Shown: positions 34,846 through 43,352 of the stretch, piece after piece | Position numbering within the stretch: position 1 is the first letter of the stretch | Layout of the letters: the number at the start of each line of letters is the position of its first letter | Origin: Hymenobacter sp. YC55 | GTDB taxonomy: Bacteria > Bacteroidota > Bacteroidia > Cytophagales > Hymenobacteraceae | Length of the DNA stretch: 64,000 nt | Assembly (NCBI RefSeq): GCF_029433095.1 | Contig: NZ_JARNTX010000001.1 | Location: 62,001 to 126,000, forward strand | Reading direction: 5' to 3' | Program-made: the position numbers and the translations under genes | Notes under the pieces: generated by a model | The model's input: the letters and a program-made list of their open reading frames with translations, nothing else | What the model was told of the DNA's origin: nothing | Database searches by the model: none

Positions 34846-35412
34846 CTAGCGGCCGAAGAATAAGTCGGTTTTGTCTTCACGGGTACCATCCTCTAGCGCG
34901 TATTGCTTGCGCATGGGGTGGTAGTCCATGTCTTCCACATTCAGAATGCGGATTAGGTTGGGGTGTCCAACCGCAATAATGCCGAAGAAGTCGAAGGCCT
35001 CGCGCTCCATCCAGTTGGCGGTGGAGTAGAGGTCGGTCATAGTGGGCACGTGCGGGTCGCCGATAGGGAAGAAGATCTTCAACCGCAGGCGGATATTGTG
35101 CACCAAGCTGTGCAGCATGTACACCATGCCTAGTTCCTGGTCTTTGCGTTCCGGCCAATGCATGCCACACATGGTAGTCAAGAAGTTGAGCTGCAACTCC
35201 TGGTCTTGCTGTAGGCCGGCAATGATGTCGTGAATTCGCTCCCGCGCGGTCGTGACGGTCAGGAAGCCGTAGGGCTCTTCCACATCAGTGAAAGCGTCTT
35301 GTCCAAACAAACGATACAGAAGGTCAAGCAACTGCTTGTTCTTCTGCGCAGCCGGATCAAGTTCGGCAGCGGTTTCCTGAGCGTCGGGTGATTCTACGGT
35401 TGGGTCAGCCAT
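34846..35412 (-). CDS. nuoC: NADH-quinone oxidoreductase subunit C
   Basis: 188 residues, the 30-kDa subunit of the peripheral arm that binds NuoD. The signature is in ANWMEREAFDFFGIIAVGHPNLIRIL, with the family's WxERExxDxxG pattern; the C-terminus is EDKTDLFFGR. The first 25 residues are acidic and low in complexity. It is separate from nuoD, unlike the enterobacterial nuoCD fusion. Confidence 0.96.
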   Translation of the reverse strand: MADPTVESPDAQETAAELDPAAQKNKQLLDLLYRLFGQDAFTDVEEPYGFLTVTTARERIHDIIAGLQQDQELQLNFLTTMCGMHWPERKDQELGMVYMLHSLVHNIRLRLKIFFPIGDPHVPTMTDLYSTANWMEREAFDFFGIIAVGHPNLIRILNVEDMDYHPMRKQYALEDGTREDKTDLFFGR

Positions 35413-35495
35413 TTAGCGGTAGAAGTGAGCACAGAAAGGCGAGGGTAAGCAAAGGATTGCAAGCGTCTCGCCTTTCTATGCGCAATGTCTGTGGT

Positions 35496-36050
35496 CTATT
35501 TGATGTTGTAAGAAGCCAGGAGGGCTTGATATTCAGGCGAGTTGCGGCGGCGGATAGATTCGTTCTTAGCCAAGTCCTGCACACGCATCAAGCCGTCGAG
35601 CACTTGCTCGGGGCGGGGTGGGCAACCGGGCACGTACACGTCAACCGGAATGATCCGGTCGATGCCTTGCAGCACTGAGTAGGTATCGAAGATACCACCT
35701 GAGGAAGCGCAAGCACCCATAGCCAGTACCCACCGGGGCTCGGCCATCTGCTCGTACACCTGCTTCACGATGGGCGCCATTTTCTTGGCAATCGTACCCA
35801 TCACCATCAGCAGGTCAGCCTGCCGGGGGGAGAAGCTTGGACGCTCCGAACCGAAGCGTGAAATGTCGTAGCGGGCACCCATAGTGGCCATGAACTCGAT
35901 GCCGCAGCATGAGGTAGCAAAGGGCAGGGGCCAGAGCGAGTTGGCGCGGGCAATACCCACTACTTTCTCCAGCGACGTAGCGAAAAAGCCGGCTCCTTCG
36001 AGACCATCCGGCGCATCCGTCATTTTGATTTCAGGAACTCTATTATCCAT
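35496..36050 (-). CDS. nuoB: NADH-quinone oxidoreductase subunit B
   Basis: 184 residues. It carries cluster N2, the last electron donor to quinone, with the tandem Cys48-Cys49 (FATSCCGIEFMA), Cys114 (GACASSGG) and Cys143 (YVPGCPPRPE). The 83-bp gap to nuoC holds no further gene. Family length 160-190. Confidence 0.97.
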   Translation of the reverse strand: MDNRVPEIKMTDAPDGLEGAGFFATSLEKVVGIARANSLWPLPFATSCCGIEFMATMGARYDISRFGSERPSFSPRQADLLMVMGTIAKKMAPIVKQVYEQMAEPRWVLAMGACASSGGIFDTYSVLQGIDRIIPVDVYVPGCPPRPEQVLDGLMRVQDLAKNESIRRRNSPEYQALLASYNIK

Positions 36051-36122
36051 GAGTGAAAGTCAGATTAAAGGAGCATAAACCTCTCTTTGCCAACACCAGC
36101 CAGCCAATAAAGGTTTGCTTGC

Positions 36123-36518
36123 TTACGCCTCGTTCCAGCGTAAAATACCTTTTTTGATGACGTAGCCGAAGCCCGCCAATAGCAGTGCCAGGAACACCAC
36201 CATTTCAATGAAGCCGTCGGAACCCAAGGCCCGGAAGTTCACCGCCCAAGGATACATGAAGATGACCTCCACATCGAAGAGTACAAACAGGATGGCTGTA
36301 AGGAAGTACTTCACCGAAATCGGGGTGCGGGCATTGCCCACCGATTCGATACCGCACTCAAACGCTTCATCCTTCACCACGCTCTTGCGGCGCGGACCTA
36401 ACAGGTGAGACGTAATCATGGCAAAGGCCACGAAAGCAACCGCTAGCCCAAACTGCACGATGATGGGCAGAAAGTCCTGCGGCTGATAATTGGTAGTTAC
36501 AGCGAGAAGCATAGACAT
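36123..36518 (-). CDS. nuoA: NADH-quinone oxidoreductase subunit A
   Basis: 131 residues, three membrane helices, with the loop RRKSVVKDEAFECGIES carrying the conserved Cys of the quinone-site loop, then KYFLTAILFVLFDVEVIFMYPWA. The start is ATG 36518 (or 36512). It is the first gene of the cluster, with a full promoter 38-68 nt upstream and a hairpin in the leader. Confidence 0.96.
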   Translation of the reverse strand: MSMLLAVTTNYQPQDFLPIIVQFGLAVAFVAFAMITSHLLGPRRKSVVKDEAFECGIESVGNARTPISVKYFLTAILFVLFDVEVIFMYPWAVNFRALGSDGFIEMVVFLALLLAGFGYVIKKGILRWNEA

Positions 36519-36530
36519 CAACGGGAAAAG

Positions 36531-36546
36531 GCCGTTCGAGAACGGC
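36531..36546 (-). promoter_or_regulatory. Leader hairpin of the nuo mRNA
   Basis: GCCGTT-CGAG-AACGGC forms a 6-7 bp stem between the predicted transcription start (about 36549) and the nuoA ATG. It could protect the 5' end or modulate initiation. Confidence 0.45.
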
Positions 36547-36555
36547 GTTGAAGGG

Positions 36556-36586
36556 CAAAGGTAACGCGAAAAGCGGGCGGAACAAA
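36556..36586 (-). promoter_or_regulatory. Bacteroidota-type promoter of the nuo cluster
   Basis: On the minus strand TTTG (36586-36583) is followed after exactly 19 nt by TACCTTTG (36563-36556), a full match to TTTG-N19-TAnnTTTG. The expected start of transcription is about 30 nt before nuoA. Confidence 0.8.
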
Positions 36587-36766
36587 GGTGAAATCAGGCA
36601 GCAACGGAAAGGATGCTTTCTACAGTGAAACCTAGTCAGTTTGCTATAGAACAAGTTCGGGCCTGAACATGCCGTTAACTAGTCGGTGAATACCTGACGC
36701 CAGCAAACCAATAGAGGTTCAATTAGAAGCACCGCCGCCAGTTTTTGGAGAAATGACATAAAGAAA

Positions 36767-36796
36767 AAAGCCGCTTCAGGAATCTGAAGCGGCTTT
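36767..36796 (-). terminator. Terminator of pruA
   Basis: AAAGCCGCTTCAG pairs with CTGAAGCGGCTTT around a GAAT loop, 21 nt after the pruA stop on the minus strand, with an A-run that gives a U-tract. Confidence 0.92.
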
Positions 36797-36817
36797 CTCT
36801 ACCTATCAACTCACAAC

Positions 36818-38488
36818 TTAGAATCCGCCTTGACCCGTGACGTTCAGGTTTTCGCCAGTTTCCACACCCATGAAAGGATAGCGGTAATCAACGGGTGGCA
36901 CGAAGGTTTCTTTGATAGCGCGCGGCGACACCCAACGCAGCAGGTTCAGGATAGAGCCAGCTTTGTCGTTGGTGCCGGAAGCGCGGGCGCCACCGAAGGG
37001 CTGTTGGCCAACTACTGCGCCGGTTGGCTTGTCGTTGATGTAGAAGTTGCCGGCTGCATTCACAAGGCGCTTCGACGCTAGGTCGATGGCATAGCGGTCT
37101 TGCGAGAAGACGGCGCCGGTCAGGGCATACGGTGAAGTGCCATCCACCAGGTCCAGTGTCTTCTCGAAGTCTTGCGAGTCGTAGACGTAGAGCGTGAGGA
37201 CGGGGCCAAATAGCTCTTCGCACATGGTCACGTACTGCGGGTTTTTGGTCACGATGATTGTGGGCTCGATAAAGTAGCCTTTCGACTTATCGTAGTTGCC
37301 GCCGGCAATAATGTCGAGGCTTTCGTCTTGCTTGGCGGCATCAATGTAACGAGCTAGCTTATCGAAGGACGCTTCGCTAATAACGGCATTGATGAAGTTT
37401 GAGAAGTCTTCGACGTCGCCCATTTTGAAGGACTTCAAATCTTCCTGCAGGTAGCCTTTCACCTCATCCCACATATTGCTCGGGATGTAGGCCCGGCTGG
37501 CGGCCGAACATTTCTGCCCCTGAAACTCGAAAGCGCCGCGGGTAATGGCAGTGGCTACTTGGCGCGGATGAGCCGAGTGGTGAGCCAAGATGAAGTCTTT
37601 GCCGCCCGTTTCACCCACGATGCGCGGGTAGGTCTTGTAAGTACTGATGTTCTGGCCGATGGTTTTCCAGATTTGCTGGAACACACCCGTCGAGCCCGTG
37701 AAGTGAATGCCGGCGAAATCGGGGTGAGAGAAGATAACGTCGCCAGCTACGGGGCCGTCCACATAAATTAGGTTGATAACGCCATCGGGCACGCCCGCTT
37801 CTTTGAACAGCTCCATCAGTACCTGCGCCGAATAGATTTGCGTGTACGCAGGCTTCCATACCACCACGTTGCCCATCATAGCCACCGAAGTAGGCAGGTT
37901 GCCGGCAATAGACGTGAAGTTGAAAGGGGTGAGGGCGAATACAAACCCTTCCAGCGGCCGGTGCTCCAGGCGGTTCCACATGCCCGGCGCCGAAGCGGGT
38001 TGCTGCTTGTAAATCTCCTGCATGTAATGCACGTTGAAGCGGAAAAAGTCGATCAGCTCGCAAGCCGCGTCAATTTCTGCCTGGTAGGCATTCTTGCTTT
38101 GCCCTAACATGGTAGCCGCGTTGATGCGGGCCCGGTAAGGACCTGCCAACAATTCAGCCGCTTTCAAGAAAATAGAAGCCCGATGCTCCCACGGCATCTC
38201 TGCCCAATTGGCGCGGGCAGCTAGAGCAGCGTCAATGGCTTGCGTCACGTGCGAGGCGTCGCCTTCATGAAACTGACCGAGCAGATGCTGGTGGTCGTGA
38301 GGCGGGTTGATGTCTTTGGTGTTGCCAGTGCGGACTTCCTGTCCACCAATGTACATGGGTATGTCGCGCTGCACCTGTTTGAGCTCCTTTATGGCTTTGA
38401 GTAGCTCTAGGCGCTCCGGCGAGTTGGGCGCGTACCCTTTAACGGGTTCATTGACGGGCGCGGGGACGTTGAAAAAGGCGTTCGACAT
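36818..38488 (-). CDS. pruA: L-glutamate gamma-semialdehyde (1-pyrroline-5-carboxylate) dehydrogenase
   Basis: 556 residues from ATG 38488 (MSNAFFNVPAPVNEP). It oxidises glutamate semialdehyde to glutamate with NAD+ in proline and arginine breakdown. Aldehyde dehydrogenase landmarks are TPFNFTSIAGNLPTSVAMMGN, the Gly-rich HFTGSTGVF, catalytic Glu in VGETGGKDFILAH and the nucleophile at about Cys327 (FEFQGQKCSAASRAY). It is the stand-alone, long type (RocA/PruA2-like) and not fused to proline dehydrogenase; that gene is not in the window. Confidence 0.93.
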   Translation of the reverse strand: MSNAFFNVPAPVNEPVKGYAPNSPERLELLKAIKELKQVQRDIPMYIGGQEVRTGNTKDINPPHDHQHLLGQFHEGDASHVTQAIDAALAARANWAEMPWEHRASIFLKAAELLAGPYRARINAATMLGQSKNAYQAEIDAACELIDFFRFNVHYMQEIYKQQPASAPGMWNRLEHRPLEGFVFALTPFNFTSIAGNLPTSVAMMGNVVVWKPAYTQIYSAQVLMELFKEAGVPDGVINLIYVDGPVAGDVIFSHPDFAGIHFTGSTGVFQQIWKTIGQNISTYKTYPRIVGETGGKDFILAHHSAHPRQVATAITRGAFEFQGQKCSAASRAYIPSNMWDEVKGYLQEDLKSFKMGDVEDFSNFINAVISEASFDKLARYIDAAKQDESLDIIAGGNYDKSKGYFIEPTIIVTKNPQYVTMCEELFGPVLTLYVYDSQDFEKTLDLVDGTSPYALTGAVFSQDRYAIDLASKRLVNAAGNFYINDKPTGAVVGQQPFGGARASGTNDKAGSILNLLRWVSPRAIKETFVPPVDYRYPFMGVETGENLNVTGQGGF

Positions 38489-38538
38489 GGGTGGTGTTGC
38501 TAGTTGCTGATTTGTGGTTTCTGACAAGGAGGGGGCAG

Positions 38539-38546
38539 CAAAGGTA
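38539..38546 (-). promoter_or_regulatory. -7-like box upstream of pruA
   Basis: TACCTTTG on the minus strand fits TAnnTTTG, about 50 nt before the pruA ATG. No TTTG at the expected -33 distance. Confidence 0.4.
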
Positions 38547-38674
38547 GCCACCTAGCAGAAATGATACGCGCAGCAAGCTATGATGTGTATTTCAACCTGT
38601 GCTTATCGTTTGTCTCAACCTTAGGCAATACACTATCCGTACTCTTCAGCATACCTGACACCACAATAGCCAGT

Positions 38675-39676
38675 ATGCCCACAGCCACTTATACCAATCC
38701 TATTTGGGACGACGATTTTCCAGACCCTACCATCATTCGTGCTTCCGACGGCTGGTACTACGCCTATGGTACCCAAACTAAGCGCCAAGGGGCCATCATC
38801 AACATGCAAGTAGCCCGCTCCGCTGATTTGGTGTTGTGGGAGTATCTAAATGATGCATTGCCGGTAAAGCCCGCATGGGCCAGCACCACTCAAAAACTTT
38901 GGGCCCCGCATGTAAGCGAGCATGAAGGCCGCTACTACCTATACTACTCTGCTCTGCCCGATGCCGATGAGGGCCTTTGCTTAGCCGTAGCTACCGCCGA
39001 TTCGCCGGCTGGTCCCTTCACCGACATTGGCCACCCGCTGCATTGTGGTCTTAGCTTCCTCAACATCGACCCCATGGCCTTAGACGACCCGGCAACCGGT
39101 AAGCGGCTGCTGTATTGGGGCTCCGGCTTCGGGCCGTTGATGGTGCGTGAGCTAGCGGAAGACCGAATTTCTTTTGCTGCCAACAGTGAAACGCATATCC
39201 TGATACAGCCAGCCGGTGCCGGCGACCCCAAACGCTATGACCAATTGATAGAGGGGAGTTGGGTGGTATTGCGCGACGGGTGGTACTACCTCTTTTACTC
39301 CGGCAACAACTGCTGCGGCGACGATGCCCATTATGGGGTGCTAGTAGCTCGCTCCCGCGCTGCCACCGGGCCCTTCGAGACTCTAGCCGAAGCTCTCGAT
39401 GATCCTTACGCTATGCTACTCGAAGGCAACGAACATTGGCACGCCCCAGGGCACAACTGTGTCGTAACGGACGATGCCGGGCAGGACTGGCTGGCTTACC
39501 ACGCTATTGATCCCCGGCAGCCCAAGTTCGATGCAATTGATGCAGACCAAGGATATTCTCGCCGAATCATGCTGCTGGACCGCCTAGAGTATGTGGATGG
39601 CTGGCCTCGATTAGTAAGTGGTGGTACTCCCTCTTTCGAGCCGCAAGTAGCTCCTGTTGCTGGTAATAGGGCGTAG
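38675..39676 (+). CDS. Glycoside hydrolase family 43 (arabinosidase/xylosidase-like)
   Basis: 333 residues from ATG 38675 (MPTATYTNPIWDDDFPDPTI); the frame is open to 38561 but the extra part is not a clear signal peptide. Five-bladed propeller features: catalytic base Asp in DDDFPDPTIIRASDGWYYAYGT, a middle Asp in SFLNIDPMALDDP, and catalytic acid Glu in DQLIEGSWVVLRDGWYYLFYSGNNCCG. A His/Trp loop is EHWHAPGHNCVV. No signal is visible, so it may act on imported oligosaccharides. No SusC/SusD pair is nearby, so it is an orphan. Substrate undetermined. Confidence 0.87.
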   Translation: MPTATYTNPIWDDDFPDPTIIRASDGWYYAYGTQTKRQGAIINMQVARSADLVLWEYLNDALPVKPAWASTTQKLWAPHVSEHEGRYYLYYSALPDADEGLCLAVATADSPAGPFTDIGHPLHCGLSFLNIDPMALDDPATGKRLLYWGSGFGPLMVRELAEDRISFAANSETHILIQPAGAGDPKRYDQLIEGSWVVLRDGWYYLFYSGNNCCGDDAHYGVLVARSRAATGPFETLAEALDDPYAMLLEGNEHWHAPGHNCVVTDDAGQDWLAYHAIDPRQPKFDAIDADQGYSRRIMLLDRLEYVDGWPRLVSGGTPSFEPQVAPVAGNRA

Positions 39677-39737
39677 TGGAGCGGTAACTCAGCTATTGTT
39701 TTGGCTAACAAGAAGCAGTGAGAGCAATACGTATTGT

Positions 39738-39810
39738 CGTGTATACATGATTATGGCATAGCAGACAGTATATATAGCGCTGTCTGCTATGCCATAATCA
39801 TGTATACACG
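39738..39810. repeat. 31-bp perfect inverted repeat with 11-nt loop
   Basis: Left arm 39738-39768 (CGTGTATACATGATTATGGC...) and right arm 39780-39810 are exact complements; the loop is TATATATAGCG. It lies between the convergent GH43 gene and the glycosyltransferase-like gene. There is no T-run after either arm, so a simple intrinsic terminator is doubtful. Confidence 0.93.
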
Positions 39811-39934
39811 GCTAAGAATAGATGCTGTGCGTATCGCTGTGGGTAAAGTTAATCTGATAGGTACTTAGAAATTTATACTAGTTGCTGTCTAATATCCTCT
39901 CAATCTTAGCAAGCCGGTTTCCTATAAAAGTCAC

Positions 39935-40789
39935 TTATAGCACATGGCCGTAGCGACGGATGCAAGGCTTCCAGAACTCAGGGTTGTACTGAATCCAGGC
40001 GTGCACGCCGAAGGGCAGGGTGCTGTTGTCTTGGTTAGAAAACGGCAGCTTGTCTTCTTCCCAGTTGTTGTAGTCGGCCCCGAAGTGCTCGGCTACTTCG
40101 TTGGAAGGAATGCTGAAATTAGCCTCGAGCTTAGGGAAGTGCATCGAGACGAACAAGTCGTCGAGGAAGATGCGGTTACGCTTCTTGTTGAGCCAGAGGA
40201 AAAAATCGATGTAGCGTTTGTGCTCGGAGGTGATGCGGTAGAACGTACTCGTTTTCTTCAGGCAGAAGCCACCAGCCCCCACATAACTTGGGCAATTATA
40301 GCCGATAATGCCCCGCAGAAACGTTTTAGGTCGGATATAACCTTCATTGTAAATAACGGCCCCGATATAATCGTGGTCGAGGGCACACCATTCCTCGAGC
40401 TCGTCGCGGAAGACGAAGGCATCGAGGTGGTAAAGCAACATATACTCGTAAGCTAGGAAACGCTGGTAGAATACTGGGGCAACCATCAGTTCAGCGAAAG
40501 CCTGCCAGCCGCGCCACTCGAATCGCTCAAAAAACACTTGTGCTTTGCCCTCGCAGTAGGCCTCGTACCAGCTTGTGTTGAGCCAGGTAGGGGCCATGAA
40601 CGTGATATGATACTGCGATAACACAGACAACGCCTGCGCCAGTGAAATCTTTTCTAGTTCCGACGGCTCTTCCTTATGGATAGGAATAACAATGGTTACA
40701 AGAGATTTTTCTACAGGTGAGGAGATAATAGCACTGCGTTTCTTCCGAACGCGGGCAGTGGATTCGCCCGCTAAAAGGGATGATACCAT
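39935..40789 (-). CDS. DUF5672 glycosyltransferase-like protein
   Basis: 284 residues from ATG 40789 (MVSSLLAGES); a TTG at 40852 would extend it. The pattern LLYHLDAFVFRDELEEWCALDHDYIGAVIY (acidic DAF, then W-C) followed by GAGGFCLKKTS and FLDDLFVSMHFP matches DUF5672, a GT-A-like family found among surface-polysaccharide genes. The probable DxD equivalent is in YHLDAFVF. No other polysaccharide genes surround it, and the DNA upstream is unusually AT-rich, so it may be a transferred single gene. Confidence 0.82.
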   Translation of the reverse strand: MVSSLLAGESTARVRKKRSAIISSPVEKSLVTIVIPIHKEEPSELEKISLAQALSVLSQYHITFMAPTWLNTSWYEAYCEGKAQVFFERFEWRGWQAFAELMVAPVFYQRFLAYEYMLLYHLDAFVFRDELEEWCALDHDYIGAVIYNEGYIRPKTFLRGIIGYNCPSYVGAGGFCLKKTSTFYRITSEHKRYIDFFLWLNKKRNRIFLDDLFVSMHFPKLEANFSIPSNEVAEHFGADYNNWEEDKLPFSNQDNSTLPFGVHAWIQYNPEFWKPCIRRYGHVL

Positions 40790-41603
40790 GGCAACAGGTG
40801 TAGAAGTAGGAAAGTGTGGTATTAGGAAGTTCGTGTTGGTAGTAGGAAGCAAACAGTGCTAATACGTAGATAAGAGCTATTATGTAACACGGTTTAATTT
40901 TTATTAAAAATAGAAGATAATTTGTGAGATTTCAAGTACTCATTGCCAAAAATATCAATATTATTAAAATAATTATACATATATCGTGGAGCTATTAAGG
41001 GTTTGCTATATCGAAACGCTTTTATGAAGATTTAATGAATACTCTTTATGTTATATCATAGAAGTGCAAGAATACTATTTGTTGGTAGGAAAGCTAAATC
41101 CTATAATTTGACATACAATGTTTTACATATAAAAAGCTGCATGAAAAGTATATCTGATCTAAGAAATTTAACAAACGCATTTCACTTGAAAACGCATCTT
41201 ACTATCTACTTCGATAAGTTGCTCTTAGTAGAAGTAAGCAATATGAAAAATGCAACTACTCTTGAGTTTGCAGAGAACTAATAGTAGCATGAATAGAATG
41301 CCCTCAATTAATGGGCCATATTTTTTATAGAAATTATCAAAATCAAGCAAACAAGTAGGAGCAAAGCTTCCTTTCCCTACCTATTAAGGAAAATGCTCAC
41401 TTTTTGGAATCCATAACCAATAGCTTTGATGAAAGCCTCAAAGTGCTTTATAAGGAAATACAGTGGATAATAGAGTGAAAAGCAGGATGCGGCTCCTCTA
41501 TAAGAATTACAAAATCAGCTTATTATATCAGCTATAGTGCTTAACGAGACTTTTGGGTGAAATCTAAGCCGGCCGGCATGTACTGCGAACCGCTCGATTT
41601 AAC
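40790..41603. other. AT-rich gene-free stretch
   Basis: About 800 bp clearly richer in A and T than the flanks. A 77-codon frame at 41048-41281 has no recognisable features and is not called. No repeats or RNA genes were noticed. It may be the remains of a lost gene or of a transferred segment carrying the neighbouring DUF5672 gene. Confidence 0.6.
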
Positions 41604-42152
41604 CTATAAAAGATTTAACAATTCCTTTACTTGCTGCTCTAAGTCGGTAAACGAACCTGTGTTGTGCAAGGAAGCGGCAAAGTATGGGTAATGGTCCAGC
41701 GCTGTTTCGCTTGGGTGGCTGTCGTCGCGGGTGCCGTCGCCACGCTGTTGCAGTGGGTCGCCTTCAACACGAACCATCAGGCCGCCACGACTACGGATTA
41801 GGTCTGCTTCGTTGGGAAAGCGCACATCCGGGATAAGAATGTACTGATTGGGAGGCAATTGCGAGAAGAAGGCTTGCACCCAAATATCGGGCTCCCATTG
41901 CCGTAGGGCCAGGCCTACTTGTTGGAGCATCTCGCCGCGGGTACGGCCGAAAGCAGGAAGAAGCTCCGTTTTACCTTGTTGGGAGAAGTAAGGCGCTACC
42001 TCTTCGCCCGCCAGAGCAGCACAAACCGCCTTGATTGGCTCGCCTACCGAGCGAATGTGCCACTGCCGCTCCGGTTGCAACTGTTGTATCAGGTGTGCTA
42101 CTGTGTCTTTGCCGCTACCCCGGCGACCCGAAAAGCCAATCAACTGTATCAT
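41604..42152 (-). CDS. Deoxynucleoside monophosphate kinase-like P-loop kinase
   Basis: 182 residues from ATG 42152 (MIQLIGFSGRRGSGKDTVAH), with the Walker A GRRGSGKDT at 9-17. Later landmarks are FGRTRGEMLQQVGLALRQWEPDIWVQAF and ILIPDVRFPNEADLIRSRGGLMVRVEGD, which match the phage T4 gene 1 dNMP kinase type (PDxRFPNE motif), plus DDSHPSETALDHYP near the end. It probably phosphorylates deoxynucleotides; the family occurs in phages and in some bacterial chromosomes. It sits next to a YjjG nucleotidase on the same strand, 48 bp apart. Confidence 0.82.
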   Translation of the reverse strand: MIQLIGFSGRRGSGKDTVAHLIQQLQPERQWHIRSVGEPIKAVCAALAGEEVAPYFSQQGKTELLPAFGRTRGEMLQQVGLALRQWEPDIWVQAFFSQLPPNQYILIPDVRFPNEADLIRSRGGLMVRVEGDPLQQRGDGTRDDSHPSETALDHYPYFAASLHNTGSFTDLEQQVKELLNLL

Positions 42153-42200
42153 CGGCGGCAAAAGTCAGCAGATTTCAATTGGCTAAGCGCATTGCAACCC

Positions 42201-42896
42201 TTACAAAAACGACTTTAACTCACTTAGACAGCTTATTTCATAGGTGGTTTGGGCGAAGTGGCGGCGCTTTTCAGGGTTGAAGTATACTTGGTCGATGCCA
42301 GCGTTGTGGGCGCCCAGCACGTCGCACTCCAGGTTGTCACCTATCATCAAGCTCTCGGTGGCTTTGGCGCCGGTCCGCTCCAAAGCGTGCTCGAAAATGC
42401 GGCAGTCAGGCTTGAGGTGGCCGCAGCACTCCGAGGTAATAATTTCTTTGAAGTAACTGGTGAGGCCCGCCGAATCGAGCTTGGTGTACTGCATGTCGCG
42501 GAAACCGTTGGTAATCAGGTGTAGCGCGTACTTCGGCTTCAAATAGTCAAGCACTTCAAACGTGAACGGAAACACAGCCGACTTCTGCGGCAAAATATCG
42601 GTGAACTGCTCGGAAAGTCCCGTCGGCGCATCGGCTTCCTGCAAACCTAGTTTCACGAAGGTGCGCGGGAAGCGGGTGGCGCGCAGTTGCTGCTGCGTGA
42701 TTTTGTTGCTCTGATACAACCGCCACAAGCCGTGGTTGATGTCACTATACACCCGGATGAACTCGTCTACCGTGAACGCACCGAAACGAGCCATGTCGTG
42801 GTGCTCGTACAAATGCCGTAGCGTTTCGTTGGCATTGGTTTCAAAGTCCCACAGCGTATGGTCGAGGTCGAAGAAGAGGTGGCGGTACGGTTTCAC
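42201..42896 (-). CDS. yjjG: YjjG-family noncanonical pyrimidine nucleotidase (HAD), GTG start
   Basis: 231 residues. HAD motif I is FFDLDHTLWDF (Asp10, Asp12), motif II is LHLITNGF (Thr), motif III has Lys in CCGHLKPDCRIF, and motif IV is LMIGDNLECDVLGAHNAG. YjjG hydrolyses dUMP, dTMP and noncanonical pyrimidine nucleotides such as 5-fluoro-dUMP, a house-cleaning role. The start codon is GTG at 42896, ten codons before motif I as in homologues; no ATG is available. It forms a pair with the dNMP kinase-like gene. Confidence 0.9.
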   Translation of the reverse strand: MKPYRHLFFDLDHTLWDFETNANETLRHLYEHHDMARFGAFTVDEFIRVYSDINHGLWRLYQSNKITQQQLRATRFPRTFVKLGLQEADAPTGLSEQFTDILPQKSAVFPFTFEVLDYLKPKYALHLITNGFRDMQYTKLDSAGLTSYFKEIITSECCGHLKPDCRIFEHALERTGAKATESLMIGDNLECDVLGAHNAGIDQVYFNPEKRRHFAQTTYEISCLSELKSFL

Positions 42897-42949
42897 GTGG
42901 CAGAGGTATTAATAAAAGAGTGGGCGATACGTCGCTTGCTTGACTTAGC

Positions 42950-43270
42950 CTATATCCCGTCTAGCAACAAACGCTTGACGGGGTGGTTTTCGCCGAGGTG
43001 TTCGCGCACAATGTCGGCGGCATCTTTGGGCTTTACGACGCCGTACCAAATGCCCTCCGGGTAGATGACCATGGCCGCGCCGGAGCCCTTTTTGCAGTGT
43101 TTGCACTGGTCGAGACAACTGCAGGTTTGCACGCGGGTTTTGTGCTTCTCGCCCTTGCGCACCACCGACTTCAGGTCCTGCTTCTTCAGCTCAATCTTTA
43201 GGGCCCGAGCTACTTCTTTGCCGACTTCGGTTTTTTGGGCATTGCACACAAACAAATGAATCACTGACAT
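42950..43270 (-). CDS. Thioredoxin-like 2Fe-2S ferredoxin
   Basis: 106 residues. The fold matches the (2Fe-2S) ferredoxin/thioredoxin-like family related to NuoE: Cys9 near the N-terminus, then TCSCLDQCKHCKKGSG with Cys50, 52, 56 and 59, and MVIYPEGIWYGVVKPKDAADIV. The second N-terminal Cys usual in the family (about ten residues after the first) is missing, so cluster ligation must use the extra Cys50 or Cys59. Partner unknown; it lies 53 bp upstream of the YjjG gene on the same strand. Confidence 0.85.
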   Translation of the reverse strand: MSVIHLFVCNAQKTEVGKEVARALKIELKKQDLKSVVRKGEKHKTRVQTCSCLDQCKHCKKGSGAAMVIYPEGIWYGVVKPKDAADIVREHLGENHPVKRLLLDGI

Positions 43271-43352
43271 CTAACGGGTAAGCAACGGATGGTGGGAACG
43301 GAACCGGCCGAAATTTGGTAGAACAGATGCCTAGACAAACCACCTAGAGCAG

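Noticed and set aside
41048-41281. A 77-codon frame in the AT-rich spacer
   Set aside because: No signal peptide, domain or codon bias of neighbours; expected by chance or as a remnant.
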